A stretch of 64,000 nucleotides of DNA. It comes from Candidatus Gastranaerophilales bacterium (GTDB taxonomy: Bacteria > Cyanobacteriota > Vampirovibrionia > Gastranaerophilales > Gastranaerophilaceae). The translations under genes were made by a program, and so were the position numbers. Below are positions 1-9,927 of the stretch, one piece after another (the stretch's first letter is position 1; the number at the start of each line of letters is the position of its first letter). The stretch covers positions 300,567-364,566 of the forward strand of contig CALVEH010000001.1 in assembly GCA_944326545.1 (NCBI GenBank), in the 5' to 3' direction. The notes under the pieces were generated by a model that worked only from the letters and a program-made list of their open reading frames with translations, ran no database searches and was not told where the DNA came from.

Positions 1-2473
1 AAAGCAGTAATACAAATTTTCTGTCATAATCGCTGCTTATATCATCGATATTTGAAACAACATCTTCAAGAATTTCGTGTATTTTGTTAAAGTATGTATT
101 TTGAGATTCAGAAGTGTCAATGTTTAACTCAAGAGCATCCACATATTTGAAAAGATTCAAAACAGTTTCTATTCTGTGAATTTCAGGGTTTTTAGCTAAC
201 TCATACATTGCATCTGTCACTTTTTCCGTAAACACTGTATTAGCGAGTTTTTTATCTAAAGAAACACCAAGCATTTTTGCTTCGTTATAAATATCTATAG
301 CTTCTTGCAACTCGTGTTCGTGAATAGATTTTTTAGAGTATTCAATTTGTTTGTTAAATTCAACACCCAAAACGTATTTTGCTGCAATTTTAAACTCATC
401 AGGCGGATTTAAGCCGAGGTTTTTAAAGTGGAATATAGAAGCTTTTCCGTCTTCGTAGATATCTTTATACAAGCCTGAGAATTTGCTTGTTTTACCTTGT
501 ATCATGATATTGAGGATTTTTCTTCTTTCTTCAATAAAGATATCTTTTAGTGTGTAATATTCTGTACCAAAGCTCTTATCCAAGCTTCTGATTATCTCTG
601 TCAATGGATAATCCATAAATATTGCGGTTAAATTGCGCTTGATATCATTGCATTCTTCTGCAGAAGCAAACTCTTTTATTGCACAGTGGAAATCGCCACC
701 AGAGTATTTTAAAAGAGCAAAAATCATATCGTATTTTTCTAGCGTAATTTGAGATCTTACTTCAACACGACCAAGATACAAGCTGTTTTTGCCTTTTGAT
801 ACAATCTTGTAGCTCAAACGTTTCATATCATAGCAATAGAATGATGTTTCATCCTCCATATCTTCTTCGTATAAAGAAGATATGGCCCATAAACTTACAA
901 TTTGCTTGATTGTTACAACAGAAGGTTTTACAAATTTTCTGTAAATATCAGCGCCTGAGCCAAATTCTTTTATGTTACTTTGTGCATTTGCAAGAATGTT
1001 AACAAATTCTGTTTCGTAGTCTTTTTCTGTAAAGCTTTTAGCAAGCTGCATAGCTCGAGCAGCATATTTCATAATCTGAGTTGTTTCAATGCCTGAGATA
1101 TCAGCAAAGAACCAACCGCAACTTGTGTACATAAGCATAGCTTGTCTTTGCATTTCCAAAAGCTTCATTGCTGCAACTTTGTCGCTATCGTCACAATTTG
1201 GTTTAAGATTATTTCTTAAGAAGTTTTTGATTGACAATTCACTTCTGTCCAAAATTACGTTGATATATTCATTACGAACATCCCAAGGATTTTTTGTGAA
1301 AAATTTCTTTCCGTATTTTTCATAAAGTTCAATCAAATTGTCTCTTAAATAATCAAGAGCTTCTCTTAACGGTCTTCTCCAGCGTTGGTTCCAACTTGGT
1401 TGTCCGCCTGTAGAACATCCGCAATCTTCTTTCCATCTGCCAACACCGTGGAAACAACTCCAAGAAGAAGCTTGTTTTATGTCTACTTCATCGTGTACAC
1501 CGTATTTTTCTAAGTATTCGCCATAGTTTGTTATAGTAAAGCCTTCTTCTTTTGCTTTTACTCTTAATACATAGGCAAGTGCCATATCACCAAATTTTGT
1601 ATGGTGACCGTAACTTTCCCCATCTGTACCGATGTTTATAAGTTGTGCATAATTTCTTGTGTCTGAAACACCTTCTTTTAAACGAGCAACAAACTTATTG
1701 CCGTCTTGTAGAATATTGTCAAAGGCAACGGATTTTGAAATAGCTCCGTCATAGAAGAACAAATCAACAAACTTTTTAGGATTGTTTTTTATGAAATATC
1801 TGTATGGCTTTGCTGGGTCTATGTTTCCCCAACCTGCGTCAGTCCATTCTTTAGCGCCAATTTTTCTGTATTTTAAAGATTGATAAGGCGAAAGAATTGT
1901 GAATTTAATACCGTTATCAGCAAGAACTTCAAGTGTTTCATCATCAACTGCAGTTTCTGCAAGCCACATTCCTTCAGGCATTCTGCCGAATCTGTATTCA
2001 AAATCTCTTATGCCCCATTTAACTTGAGTTTCTTTATCTTTACGATTTGCCAAAGGCATAATCATATGGTTATAAACTTGTGCAATTGCGTTGCCGTGTC
2101 CTGAAAACTCAACACGACTAACAACATCTGCCTTTATAATCCTTTCATAAGTTTTTGGAGCGTGCTTTTCCATCCAAGAAAGTAATGTAGGGCCAAAGTT
2201 ATAGCTCATTAACGAATAATTGTTTACAATATCAAGGACTTTATTTTTGGCATCAACAATCCTTGATGCAGAGTTAGGATTGTAACATTCAAGATTAACT
2301 CTTTCATTCCAATCATGAAAAGGTAAAGCGCTGTCTTGTAATTCTATTGCTTCCAACCAAGGGTTTTCTCTTGGTGGTTGGTAGAAATGTCCGTGAATTG
2401 TTAAATAAACTTTGTTTTTTTCTTCAGTTTTTTCAACTTTTTCAACTTTATTATTTTTTGTACTTGCACTCAT
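1..2473 (-). CDS. Glycoside hydrolase family 57 / DUF3536 protein (C-terminus beyond window)
   Basis: Open on the minus strand from ATG at 2473 to the window edge, giving at least 824 codons with no stop, so the C-terminus is missing. The N-terminus has the family signature HGHFYQPPRENPW (residues 27-39), after a Lys/Glu-rich lead of about 20 residues. Further in are DGESYGHH and SWSCFHGVGRWKEDCGC, both typical of the GH57 proteins that carry a C-terminal DUF3536 domain. The family is assumed to act on alpha-glucans in the cytoplasm; no signal peptide is seen here. The substrate cannot be read from the sequence. It begins 42 bases after the stop of the upstream minus-strand gene. Family assignment is firm; role in glycogen or other storage glucan metabolism is inference. 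Confidence 0.9.
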   Translation of the reverse strand, partial: MSASTKNNKVEKVEKTEEKNKVYLTIHGHFYQPPRENPWLEAIELQDSALPFHDWNERVNLECYNPNSASRIVDAKNKVLDIVNNYSLMSYNFGPTLLSWMEKHAPKTYERIIKADVVSRVEFSGHGNAIAQVYNHMIMPLANRKDKETQVKWGIRDFEYRFGRMPEGMWLAETAVDDETLEVLADNGIKFTILSPYQSLKYRKIGAKEWTDAGWGNIDPAKPYRYFIKNNPKKFVDLFFYDGAISKSVAFDNILQDGNKFVARLKEGVSDTRNYAQLINIGTDGESYGHHTKFGDMALAYVLRVKAKEEGFTITNYGEYLEKYGVHDEVDIKQASSWSCFHGVGRWKEDCGCSTGGQPSWNQRWRRPLREALDYLRDNLIELYEKYGKKFFTKNPWDVRNEYINVILDRSELSIKNFLRNNLKPNCDDSDKVAAMKLLEMQRQAMLMYTSCGWFFADISGIETTQIMKYAARAMQLAKSFTEKDYETEFVNILANAQSNIKEFGSGADIYRKFVKPSVVTIKQIVSLWAISSLYEEDMEDETSFYCYDMKRLSYKIVSKGKNSLYLGRVEVRSQITLEKYDMIFALLKYSGGDFHCAIKEFASAEECNDIKRNLTAIFMDYPLTEIIRSLDKSFGTEYYTLKDIFIEERRKILNIMIQGKTSKFSGLYKDIYEDGKASIFHFKNLGLNPPDEFKIAAKYVLGVEFNKQIEYSKKSIHEHELQEAIDIYNEAKMLGVSLDKKLANTVFTEKVTDAMYELAKNPEIHRIETVLNLFKYVDALELNIDTSESQNTYFNKIHEILEDVVSNIDDISSDYDRKFVLLL

Positions 2474-2515
2474 TTTCGTAACTCCGCAATTATCCTTTTG
2501 AGCTAATTTTTATAA

Positions 2516-3085
2516 CTATTTTGTTTCTTCTTTTTTCTTTTTAGTTAAAACAACTAATTTGTCTGTTTCAACCCAAGCATCTGTTAACGCGTCAGAAAAT
2601 ACTTTTCCGTAAACTTCTATAATATCTCCTGAATCAAGTTCAATAAATTTTTCTGCTTCGCTGCGTTTAATAAATATTTTCATTTCTGACAACGGTACAG
2701 TATGATCTGTCACATCATCTCTTTTAATCAAGAAAGAAATATATTTTTGCGAATCTCTAAATGCCGGTTTGTAGTCCAAACCTAAAGTAGAAAACTTATC
2801 AAAAGCTGCTCTGAATTTAATTTTTTTATTCAAATATGCTGAAGGGTTGTTCACCACATTCAAAGAAGAAACCGCAACATACTCATTTGCGTTAGCTGGA
2901 GGTGTGTTATTTGCAACAGGCTTTTCTTCAGCTGCCTTAGCTGTTAAATCTAAGTTTACTTGAGCAGGTGCTTGAGGTTTTACTGTTTCAGTAACCGGTG
3001 CTTTTGCAGCAAAAGTAATCAAACTCCCTGCAAGAATAAGCCCCATTATTGATGTAACTATTACATTATTTTTAATATTTTTCAT
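2516..3085 (-). CDS. Exported hypothetical protein with possible OB-fold-like domain
   Basis: 189 residues. Residues 8-27 form a hydrophobic segment after a Lys/Asn-rich start, consistent with a signal peptide or N-terminal anchor. Residues 30-65 are a Pro/Ala/Lys linker. The remainder (about 70-180) alternates short beta-type segments and contains Y-L-N-K-K-I-K-F and G-D-I-I-E-V-Y-G-K-V, which resembles an OB-fold nucleic-acid or tRNA-binding-like domain used in periplasmic proteins. The C-terminus is lysine-rich. I do not recognise a named family. It is the last small gene before the GH57 gene and may share its transcript. A periplasmic or membrane-anchored location is inferred from the N-terminus. 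Confidence 0.75.
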   Translation of the reverse strand: MKNIKNNVIVTSIMGLILAGSLITFAAKAPVTETVKPQAPAQVNLDLTAKAAEEKPVANNTPPANANEYVAVSSLNVVNNPSAYLNKKIKFRAAFDKFSTLGLDYKPAFRDSQKYISFLIKRDDVTDHTVPLSEMKIFIKRSEAEKFIELDSGDIIEVYGKVFSDALTDAWVETDKLVVLTKKKKEETK

Positions 3086-3153
3086 TGTTTCTATCCTAAT
3101 TTCTCTAAATTAACAATTTTAATTCTATCATACATCATTAAATAAGTAATTGA

Positions 3154-4491
3154 TTAATTCACACTGTCCGGTTTACCGATTCTTAGATTTATAGCAAATA
3201 AAAATAAGAATAACGGTAATAACTGTAACATTAATCTGTCCATAGAATTTTGTACTAACCAGTTAATATCGTGAGGTGAGAATAAATACACCATAAAATA
3301 GCCAATAGCGCTGAGTACAAAAATAACAATACTTAAGATGAATGGTATTTTGTTATTTTCTTTTATTTTAAAACCTTTTATACACAATAAAACTAATACA
3401 ATCAGCAGTGGAAATCTTAATAAAAACATTTTTATAAATGTCTTTATGATTACAACATATCTGCTAAAATCAAACGCAAAATTGTATGTTTTTAATGCAA
3501 CAAATCCTGCTATCAAGTCATTTGCTGCGTGAGACATATACTTGTACATTACTATCAAAACGATTGGTACAATGGTTGTTAAAACAGTAAGACCAGCTTT
3601 TTTGAATTTTTTTGCAGATAAAAAATATCCCAAAACGGTCACTAAGTATACTGCAAAAAATAAAATGCCTTCATTTTTTGTCCAAGCACTCAATGCTGCA
3701 AATAGTACTGACAGAACAATATATGAAAATTTTTCTTTTCTAAAATATAAAAACAAACTGACTATAGCGGCTAAATACATATAAGCAAGCGGAATATCTG
3801 CACATTGGGCAGCTCCGTTTACAAGAAATATATCAAGTATCATAAACACTGATGTAACAGCTATTGCAACTTTTTCACTTTTAAAATAAGTGAGAGCTTG
3901 ATACAAAAGATAAACAAGCCCAAAAGTAAAAAACAGGCCTATTGTTGCGTTAATTGCGTAATTTTCAATACCTGTGTAGCTCCACAACCTTGCTGTAACA
4001 GCAGGAATCATCATTGGGTAATCATTATGAGACATAAAATGTGGGAGTGAAAATACGTTTTGCCATAATGGATTATTTTGGAACAAAAATTCTGCTTTTA
4101 TGTTCCATATTCTAAAACCGTCCCAGCTGCCCATTGGGTTGTTTATAAAGTATTTAAGATAAATCAACACTGCATATAAATTCAATAAATAAAACCAATT
4201 GGACAGTTTTCTGAATTTATGTTTGCTCAAATCAGGTTTTTCTTCGTTGTAGTACATTAAAGCAAGTACAACAGCTACTGCGAGCTCAAACCATTTGAAA
4301 TATTCAAAAGTGTTGAAATTAAAGCAAAGGAATAAAAAATACAAAATGGAATTTATCCCAAACCCCAAAGGTATTGCAAACAATAACCTAAATCTCAATT
4401 CCATTTCTCTCTCGATTACAGAAACTGCAAAGTACCCCGTAAACAAGGTTATGAGTAATCCGAGTATAAATCCTAATATTGAGCCTGACAT
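3154..4491 (-). CDS. Polytopic membrane protein, GT-C glycosyltransferase-like
   Basis: 445 residues with about 11 hydrophobic segments. After the third there is a loop containing MGSWDGFRIWNIKAEF and later YPMMIPAVTARLW, a pattern seen in membrane glycosyltransferases of the GT-C (ArnT/PMT-like) fold, where an acidic residue in the first large loop is catalytic. These enzymes move sugars from polyprenyl-phosphate carriers to envelope acceptors. The start overlaps the stop of the upstream gene as TAATG at 4489-4493, so the two are translationally coupled. Donor and acceptor are unknown, and the family call is by pattern only. Confidence 0.75.
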   Translation of the reverse strand: MSGSILGFILGLLITLFTGYFAVSVIEREMELRFRLLFAIPLGFGINSILYFLFLCFNFNTFEYFKWFELAVAVVLALMYYNEEKPDLSKHKFRKLSNWFYLLNLYAVLIYLKYFINNPMGSWDGFRIWNIKAEFLFQNNPLWQNVFSLPHFMSHNDYPMMIPAVTARLWSYTGIENYAINATIGLFFTFGLVYLLYQALTYFKSEKVAIAVTSVFMILDIFLVNGAAQCADIPLAYMYLAAIVSLFLYFRKEKFSYIVLSVLFAALSAWTKNEGILFFAVYLVTVLGYFLSAKKFKKAGLTVLTTIVPIVLIVMYKYMSHAANDLIAGFVALKTYNFAFDFSRYVVIIKTFIKMFLLRFPLLIVLVLLCIKGFKIKENNKIPFILSIVIFVLSAIGYFMVYLFSPHDINWLVQNSMDRLMLQLLPLFLFLFAINLRIGKPDSVN

Positions 4492-4943
4492 TAGTCTTTT
4501 ATCCTTTTATATAAATAAGTTCTATTATTAATTTTTTTGTAAGTCATAAAATTATCAGGTGCTGTAATTTTTTGCGGAGTATATTCATAAGCACCTATGA
4601 CATAATTTTCGAGTTTATCATTTTTCAAAATAGAAGGAACAATTGCGTACTGTGCCAAATAAAAATTACGGATTGAATCTTCGTAATCAAAAACACTACT
4701 TTCTTGAGTGTCAGAAACAAATCCTATCTTACCTTCATCTTGAAAATCTTTAACACTAACTATTGTTGATTTGATATCTTTTACTTGGGAATAAAAAGAG
4801 TTGCTATTTAAATAATCAACAAACAACATAGTGAACGGAATCTGTACGATTAAAAACAGGTATTTTAAATTCCATAAAATAAGCAATGCAAAAATTACAC
4901 GGAAGATAAATCTGTCGGGGATTTTATGGAGTTTAAATATCAT
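4491..4943 (-). CDS. Small membrane-anchored hypothetical protein
   Basis: 150 residues. Hydrophobic residues about 14-42 make one or two membrane passes near the N-terminus; the rest is soluble and probably extracytoplasmic. No known motif is seen. It overlaps coaE by 4 bases (ATGA) upstream and the GT-C-like gene by 1 base (TAATG) downstream, so the three genes are tightly coupled. It is likely an accessory of the membrane glycosyltransferase encoded next to it, though this rests only on position. Confidence 0.7.
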   Translation of the reverse strand: MIFKLHKIPDRFIFRVIFALLILWNLKYLFLIVQIPFTMLFVDYLNSNSFYSQVKDIKSTIVSVKDFQDEGKIGFVSDTQESSVFDYEDSIRNFYLAQYAIVPSILKNDKLENYVIGAYEYTPQKITAPDNFMTYKKINNRTYLYKRIKD

Positions 4944-5530
4944 GACCAGAGCCTTTCAAGAGTTCTTTCAATCTGATTTTCCAATTCAATTAAGTTGTTA
5001 TTATTTTCGATAATAAAATCAGCAAGATTTCTTTTTTCTTCTTGAGAAACTTGAGCATTGATTCTTTCTAATGCGTGTTCCAAAGGGTATCCTCTACGGG
5101 TCATAAGTCTTTGCAGACGTATTTTTTTATCTGCACAGACGAGGACTGTTCTGTCAAAAAGATTTTGCATATTTTCTTCAAATAACAAAGGAACGGATGC
5201 AACAACTATTTCTTCGTTTTCGTTTTCTTCAAAGAATTCCAAAATCTTTTTTTCAACAAGCGGATGCAATATATCTTCTAAAGCTTCCATCTTTTCAGGG
5301 TCAGCAAAAACAATAAGGCCTATTTTATGGCGGCCGAGTCTTCCGTCTTCAAGAAAAATATCTTGGTCAGGAAAAAGAGCCTTAACCTTTTCGATAACTT
5401 CTTCGTTATCGTCCATCAAACGGTGACAAATCCAATCCGCATCAATAACGGGGATGCCTTTTTTTTCGATATAACTTTGTACGATTGATTTACCTGAGGC
5501 AATATTGCCTGTGAGACCTACTTTTAACAT
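4940..5530 (-). CDS. coaE: Dephospho-CoA kinase
   Basis: 196 residues, normal for CoaE. The P-loop GNIASGKS is at residues 8-15, followed by the family motif DADWICHRL and, later, LEHALERINAQ. The enzyme phosphorylates the 3'-hydroxyl of dephospho-CoA in the last step of coenzyme A synthesis, in the cytosol. It lies 26 bases downstream of cysS and overlaps the next gene by 4 bases, so it is probably cotranscribed with both. Confidence 0.95.
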   Translation of the reverse strand: MLKVGLTGNIASGKSIVQSYIEKKGIPVIDADWICHRLMDDNEEVIEKVKALFPDQDIFLEDGRLGRHKIGLIVFADPEKMEALEDILHPLVEKKILEFFEENENEEIVVASVPLLFEENMQNLFDRTVLVCADKKIRLQRLMTRRGYPLEHALERINAQVSQEEKRNLADFIIENNNNLIELENQIERTLERLWS

Positions 5531-5556
5531 AATCTTGCCAACTTTCCGTAAGTTAA

Positions 5557-6993
5557 CTATTTCAATTCAAAAACCGTTCCTTCTTTAGAATCTTTTAAAA
5601 CGATATTGATTTTATCCAAAGAATTTCTTATCGCATCGGCAGTGGCCCAATCTTTTTGAGCTCTGGCATTGTTTCTTACTTCTATAATCTTTGCCATAAT
5701 ATCTTTTGCGTCAGCATTTTTATCAGTAATAAAATCAAAGTCGTTGATGATTGTATTTAATTTTTCTTTTAATTGGTTTTCATCAAGTTCAATTTTTTCT
5801 AAATCAAAGCCCATTACACGTGCCAGTTTAATAAGCATTGAAATATACTTAACAGCATTTTCTTTGTCGTTTGAATCTTTTGCCTTGTTAGCTTTTGTTG
5901 CAAGTTCAAACAGTACAGCAAGAGCTTTAGATGTATTAAAGTCTTCGTTCATTGCGGCTTTGAATTCTTCAATTTCTTCACCTTCAATGTTTTCAACAAG
6001 GGCATCTTTTCCAACCCAAGCAAGAACATTGTTTGCCGCATTCTTTAGCCTTTTTGCACCTGCTGATGCAGCTTCAAGCGCTTCGTCATTAAATTCAACA
6101 GGCATTCTGTAATTGTTTGTTAATATGAAAAATCTTATTGTGTTAGCATCGTATTTTTCGAGCAAGCCGTCAATAGTAATGAAGTTACCCAAAGATTTTG
6201 ACATTTTTTCTTTGTTAATGGTAACAAAACCATTGTGTAACCAATATTTAACGAATTTGCAACCGTTTGCACATTCTGACTGTGCTATTTCATTTTCGTG
6301 GTGAGGGAAAATTAAATCTGCGCCGCCGGCATGAATGTCAATTTCGTCGGCCAAATGTTTTTTGCTCATTGCTGAACATTCGATATGCCATCCCGGACGA
6401 CCAACACCCCAAGGGCTTTTGTAACCGAATTTTTCGTCTTTTTTCCACAATGCAAAGTCAAGCGGATCTTCTTTTATATCTGATGCTTCTACCCTTGCTC
6501 CGGATTCGAGATCATCGATAGGTTGTTTGCTTAAATAACCGTATCTTGGGAATTTTTTAACCCTGAAATATACATCTCCGTTGACTTCGTAGGCATAACC
6601 TTTTTCTATCAAAGTTTTGACCATTTTTATCATATCGCCTAAAGTCTTTGTGGCAAAAGGCTCTACATCAGGTTTAAGGTTGTTAAGCTTTTTCATTGAC
6701 TCTGAGAAAATGTCATAATATTTTTTAGCTATTTCATCAGGAGTACAGTTTTCTTTAACTGACTTATTCAAAATTTTGTCATCAACGTCAGTAACGTTTC
6801 GACAGTATTTAACGTCATAACCTAAGAATTTTAAATATCTGTATACAACATCCCAAGTAATATAACAACGTGCGTGACCCAAATGCGGATGATCATATAC
6901 TGTTGGTCCGCAAACGTACATATTTACGTGGTTTCCGTTAATTGGTAAAAATTCTTCTATTGTATTTGAATAAGTATTAAATAATTTCAACAT
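5557..6993 (-). CDS. cysS: Cysteinyl-tRNA synthetase
   Basis: 478 residues, close to the usual 460-480. Class I signatures are intact: HLGH (37-40) and KMSKS (263-267). The zinc ligands expected from the E. coli enzyme are present at C28, C206, H231 and E235. The C-terminal part carries the DALR-like helical region and the motif ARAQKDWATADAIR. It charges tRNA-Cys with cysteine. The promoter probably lies in the AT-rich 7000-7160 gap upstream; no T-box-like structure was seen there. Confidence 0.97.
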   Translation of the reverse strand: MLKLFNTYSNTIEEFLPINGNHVNMYVCGPTVYDHPHLGHARCYITWDVVYRYLKFLGYDVKYCRNVTDVDDKILNKSVKENCTPDEIAKKYYDIFSESMKKLNNLKPDVEPFATKTLGDMIKMVKTLIEKGYAYEVNGDVYFRVKKFPRYGYLSKQPIDDLESGARVEASDIKEDPLDFALWKKDEKFGYKSPWGVGRPGWHIECSAMSKKHLADEIDIHAGGADLIFPHHENEIAQSECANGCKFVKYWLHNGFVTINKEKMSKSLGNFITIDGLLEKYDANTIRFFILTNNYRMPVEFNDEALEAASAGAKRLKNAANNVLAWVGKDALVENIEGEEIEEFKAAMNEDFNTSKALAVLFELATKANKAKDSNDKENAVKYISMLIKLARVMGFDLEKIELDENQLKEKLNTIINDFDFITDKNADAKDIMAKIIEVRNNARAQKDWATADAIRNSLDKINIVLKDSKEGTVFELK

Positions 6994-7161
6994 AATAAAC
7001 TAACCTGATTTGCTTAATAATAATTAATATATTACAACAAATCTGACATTCTTTAAAGTACCAGATTGTTAAACATAAAAGACTATATGTATAATCCTGT
7101 GTTGGGGTTTATTGCACTAACTTTTGTTTATTATCCAAATGCTTACCTTTTAAAATCGTTA

Positions 7162-8880
7162 TTAGGAAATTTTTTCGGTTGAACCCAATGTTGTATTGTG
7201 GTTTTGTGTTTTTTGTAATTTAGCCATTAAATCAAAGGCTGCTTTTAGTTTTTTCTGTTCACCGCGGTATTTTTTCACAAGTTCATCAATCTTTGTACCT
7301 ATTATATTGAGTACCCAACCTGATCCAAGACCTAAAGCAAGGTTTTTAAAGCCGGTAAAACCTCTTACTGTTCCATAATAAGTAACTCCAACACCACCTA
7401 AAATAGGTAAACCTTGGGTTAGTGTTTTAGAAATTTTTTCTTCTTTGTTATCAGCTCCGACAACAAGTCCTACACCGAGAGCAGTTGGCCAAAGGATACC
7501 AAAAACGTCTGATGGGGCAGAACCCACTGCTAATTCAGCAAGTTTTTCGTATGTATTGTTTTCCTGAGCGATTGCATTATTTAATTTTGCGTTCATGTTT
7601 TCCATGTATTTTAAAGCTTGTTTGTATTCTACAGAATTTTTGCCATCTGGAAACATGTTTTTTATATCTGTAATTGCTTCTTGAGCTAAACCTTTTTTGT
7701 AAGATTCCGGTTTTAAAAGTTCAGTAAGTTTTTCAATACGTTTTTTAGCAAGATTGTAATCATTTTTGTCTTGTAAATCATTTTTAGCTATAGCTAATAA
7801 ATCATCAAGATTTGCTTTAACTTTTGAAAAAACGGCTTCTCTTGCAGTTTTTTCAGTTTTACCTTGCAATAATTTACTTTCATTAATTAAATTGTTTATA
7901 TTTTTTATAATATCAACTGCTTTTGTGTTTTGAGAATCTACACTGATTTTGACTTCGTTTAATGCTTGCTTAATAGTTTCGTTAACGTCTGTAAGATTGT
8001 TTGAAATATTGGCTTTTGCTTTGTATAAGTCCCCCATTACAATGCTTCTTCTTTCAGCAATGAGGTCTGCTGTTAAATAAGAACGGAATTGCTTTAAGTT
8101 TTTGAAAAATCCGCCTTCAGGCTTAAACAAAGAAGAGTATACTTTTTCATGCAAACCATCCATGCTTTCCCAAGCTTCTTCAGCACGTTTTATATGGTTT
8201 TGAGCAGAAAATTTAGCTGAATAATCAGCCATTATTTGTTTTGCCTTTTGTGCAAGTTCTGGAGAGCCTTTTTGTTTTGCCAGTTTTTCAAGGTAATTGC
8301 AAAACTCAATAGATGCAATTTCTGCCTGATTATAAGCTGCATTTTTTGTTTTAGGTACGAGCTTGTTTCTAAAGAATTTGTTTATTGCATTGGCAACAGG
8401 TTCCATGTGCAATTTTTTCATAAGTTGAAGCATTGCACTGTCTTTAACAGCAGAAATATTTGAAGTTGCTTGCAATGCATCCGCAACATGTTGAACACCC
8501 TTATGCAGTCTCAATTTCATTTTTTGTTTATCTGTTAAATTTTGAGATTGAGTGTTTAATTCATAAATAGCTTTTTTCGCTCTGTCTGAAATTTTAGAGA
8601 GTCTTCTTGCAATATTGCCTGAAAAACCTTTACTTAGCGTGAATACGCCAATAGTTATTAGTAGTAAGGCAGAGCCTATTGAAAATGCCAGCAAGCCAAG
8701 CATTTTTTTTCTGTGATTTTTATTAGTTTTCTCTTCTTTAATTTGTACAGTATCTTTTTCAAGAGAAACATCACCCACTCTGACTGCAGCAACATCAGTT
8801 TTAGGCGCTGTCATAGGTGTGATAGTTCCTGAAGTGCTTATAAAATTTTTAAATGTATTATTTACTGAATTTAAAGACAT
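7162..8880 (-). CDS. Large helical membrane protein, lineage-specific
   Basis: About 572 residues from the preferred ATG at 8880; an in-frame ATG 42 bases upstream gives an unlikely hydrophobic extension with no clear ribosome site. After a soluble Thr/Lys-rich N-terminus there is one strong membrane segment (LLAFSIGSALLLITIGVFTL). A very long, mostly alpha-helical, coiled-coil-prone region of about 350 residues follows, then two or three short hydrophobic segments (GILWPTALGVGLVVGA; NLALGLGSGWVLNIIG) before a charged tail. I do not recognise a family. The architecture suits a structural membrane or cell-surface scaffold, but this is speculation. Confidence 0.75.
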   Translation of the reverse strand: MSLNSVNNTFKNFISTSGTITPMTAPKTDVAAVRVGDVSLEKDTVQIKEEKTNKNHRKKMLGLLAFSIGSALLLITIGVFTLSKGFSGNIARRLSKISDRAKKAIYELNTQSQNLTDKQKMKLRLHKGVQHVADALQATSNISAVKDSAMLQLMKKLHMEPVANAINKFFRNKLVPKTKNAAYNQAEIASIEFCNYLEKLAKQKGSPELAQKAKQIMADYSAKFSAQNHIKRAEEAWESMDGLHEKVYSSLFKPEGGFFKNLKQFRSYLTADLIAERRSIVMGDLYKAKANISNNLTDVNETIKQALNEVKISVDSQNTKAVDIIKNINNLINESKLLQGKTEKTAREAVFSKVKANLDDLLAIAKNDLQDKNDYNLAKKRIEKLTELLKPESYKKGLAQEAITDIKNMFPDGKNSVEYKQALKYMENMNAKLNNAIAQENNTYEKLAELAVGSAPSDVFGILWPTALGVGLVVGADNKEEKISKTLTQGLPILGGVGVTYYGTVRGFTGFKNLALGLGSGWVLNIIGTKIDELVKKYRGEQKKLKAAFDLMAKLQKTQNHNTTLGSTEKIS

Positions 8881-8952
8881 AAAAACACAACTTACCTGTA
8901 CTGTTATAGTAAAACAAAACAAGGTTAAAAGTTGCTAAAACGTTAACTATTG

Positions 8953-9798
8953 TTAATTAATGCGCTTTTTTAAACCTGTTTTTACTAAAAAGTTGCATAT
9001 TGACTGAGGAAGGTAAGACATAAACCTGGCAAAAACAGAATCATTGCCTATGTTGTATGAAAGCGCAGGCTTTTTAACTGTCAAAACTTTATACACAAGA
9101 TTTGCGATATCTTGTGATTTCAATCCTTTTTCGTTATTTTTTCTTGCATTTGCCGCTAAAAATTCAAACTCTTTTTTATACTTGTTTTTACCTTCTTCGC
9201 ACAAATGTTCTAAGTTCTTCATTGATTCGTCAACGGATTTGTTCCAAATAGGGGTGGAGACAACACCTGGTTTAATAGAAATTACTTTTAAATTTGGCAT
9301 TTTACACTCTATTAACAAAGAATTAAAAAACATATCGAGTGCTCTTTTAGAAACACAGTAGGGTGATACAAAAGGGAAAATCCCATAACTTGCCATAGAA
9401 CTTATATTAACAATTCTGCAGTCATCGGACTTTTGCAAAAAGGGTAATGCCTTTTGAGCTACTCTTATTGCACCAAAAACATTTACTTCAAACTGTTTTT
9501 GTAAAATTTCAATCGGAATATATTCTACAGGGCCTGCAAGAGCAATTCCTGCATTGTTAACTAGCGCATATAGTTTTGGCGTTGTTTTTAATATTTGTTC
9601 AAATGCACAATTAACACTTTCTTCGCTTGTTACATCAATAAATATCGGAATGATATTTTTGTGTAAATTTTCCAAAGTTTGTTTGTCTTCTGATTTTCTT
9701 ACTCCGGCAAAAACCATAAAACCGTTATCTGCTAATTTTTGAGCAGTAGCTTTGCCTAAACCTGATGATGCACCGGTAACTAAAACATATTTTTCCAT
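8953..9798 (-). CDS. Short-chain dehydrogenase/reductase (SDR)
   Basis: 281 residues. The classical SDR features are all visible: cofactor loop TGASSGLG (8-15), NNAG (81-84), catalytic S134, Y147 and K151 (YCVSK). The C-terminal part is longer than in 250-residue classical SDRs and resembles the retinol/17-beta-hydroxysteroid dehydrogenase-like group, which oxidises or reduces hydroxyl/keto groups with NAD(P). The real substrate cannot be inferred. It diverges from ffh, with about 130 bases between the two starts. Confidence 0.9.
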   Translation of the reverse strand: MEKYVLVTGASSGLGKATAQKLADNGFMVFAGVRKSEDKQTLENLHKNIIPIFIDVTSEESVNCAFEQILKTTPKLYALVNNAGIALAGPVEYIPIEILQKQFEVNVFGAIRVAQKALPFLQKSDDCRIVNISSMASYGIFPFVSPYCVSKRALDMFFNSLLIECKMPNLKVISIKPGVVSTPIWNKSVDESMKNLEHLCEEGKNKYKKEFEFLAANARKNNEKGLKSQDIANLVYKVLTVKKPALSYNIGNDSVFARFMSYLPQSICNFLVKTGLKKRIN

Positions 9799-9857
9799 AC
9801 GTGTTTTGTATCACAAACAACAGGTTTATAGAAGATAATTTTTTATTTATTTTTTCA

Positions 9858-9917
9858 TGCTATAATCTCAATCATCACAATACTACTTAGGGAAAGCGTC
9901 ATTAATTGACGGAGGGA
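9858..9917 (+). promoter_or_regulatory. Extended -10 promoter and strong ribosome site of ffh
   Basis: TGCTATAAT at 9858-9866 is an extended -10 element (TGnTATAAT) with no good -35 box, as expected for that class. The leader has a short inverted repeat GTC-ATTAATT-GAC (9899-9911) directly before the ribosome site GGAGGG (9912-9917), 10 bases from the ffh ATG. Confidence 0.55.
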
Positions 9918-9927
9918 TGTTTTTAAT

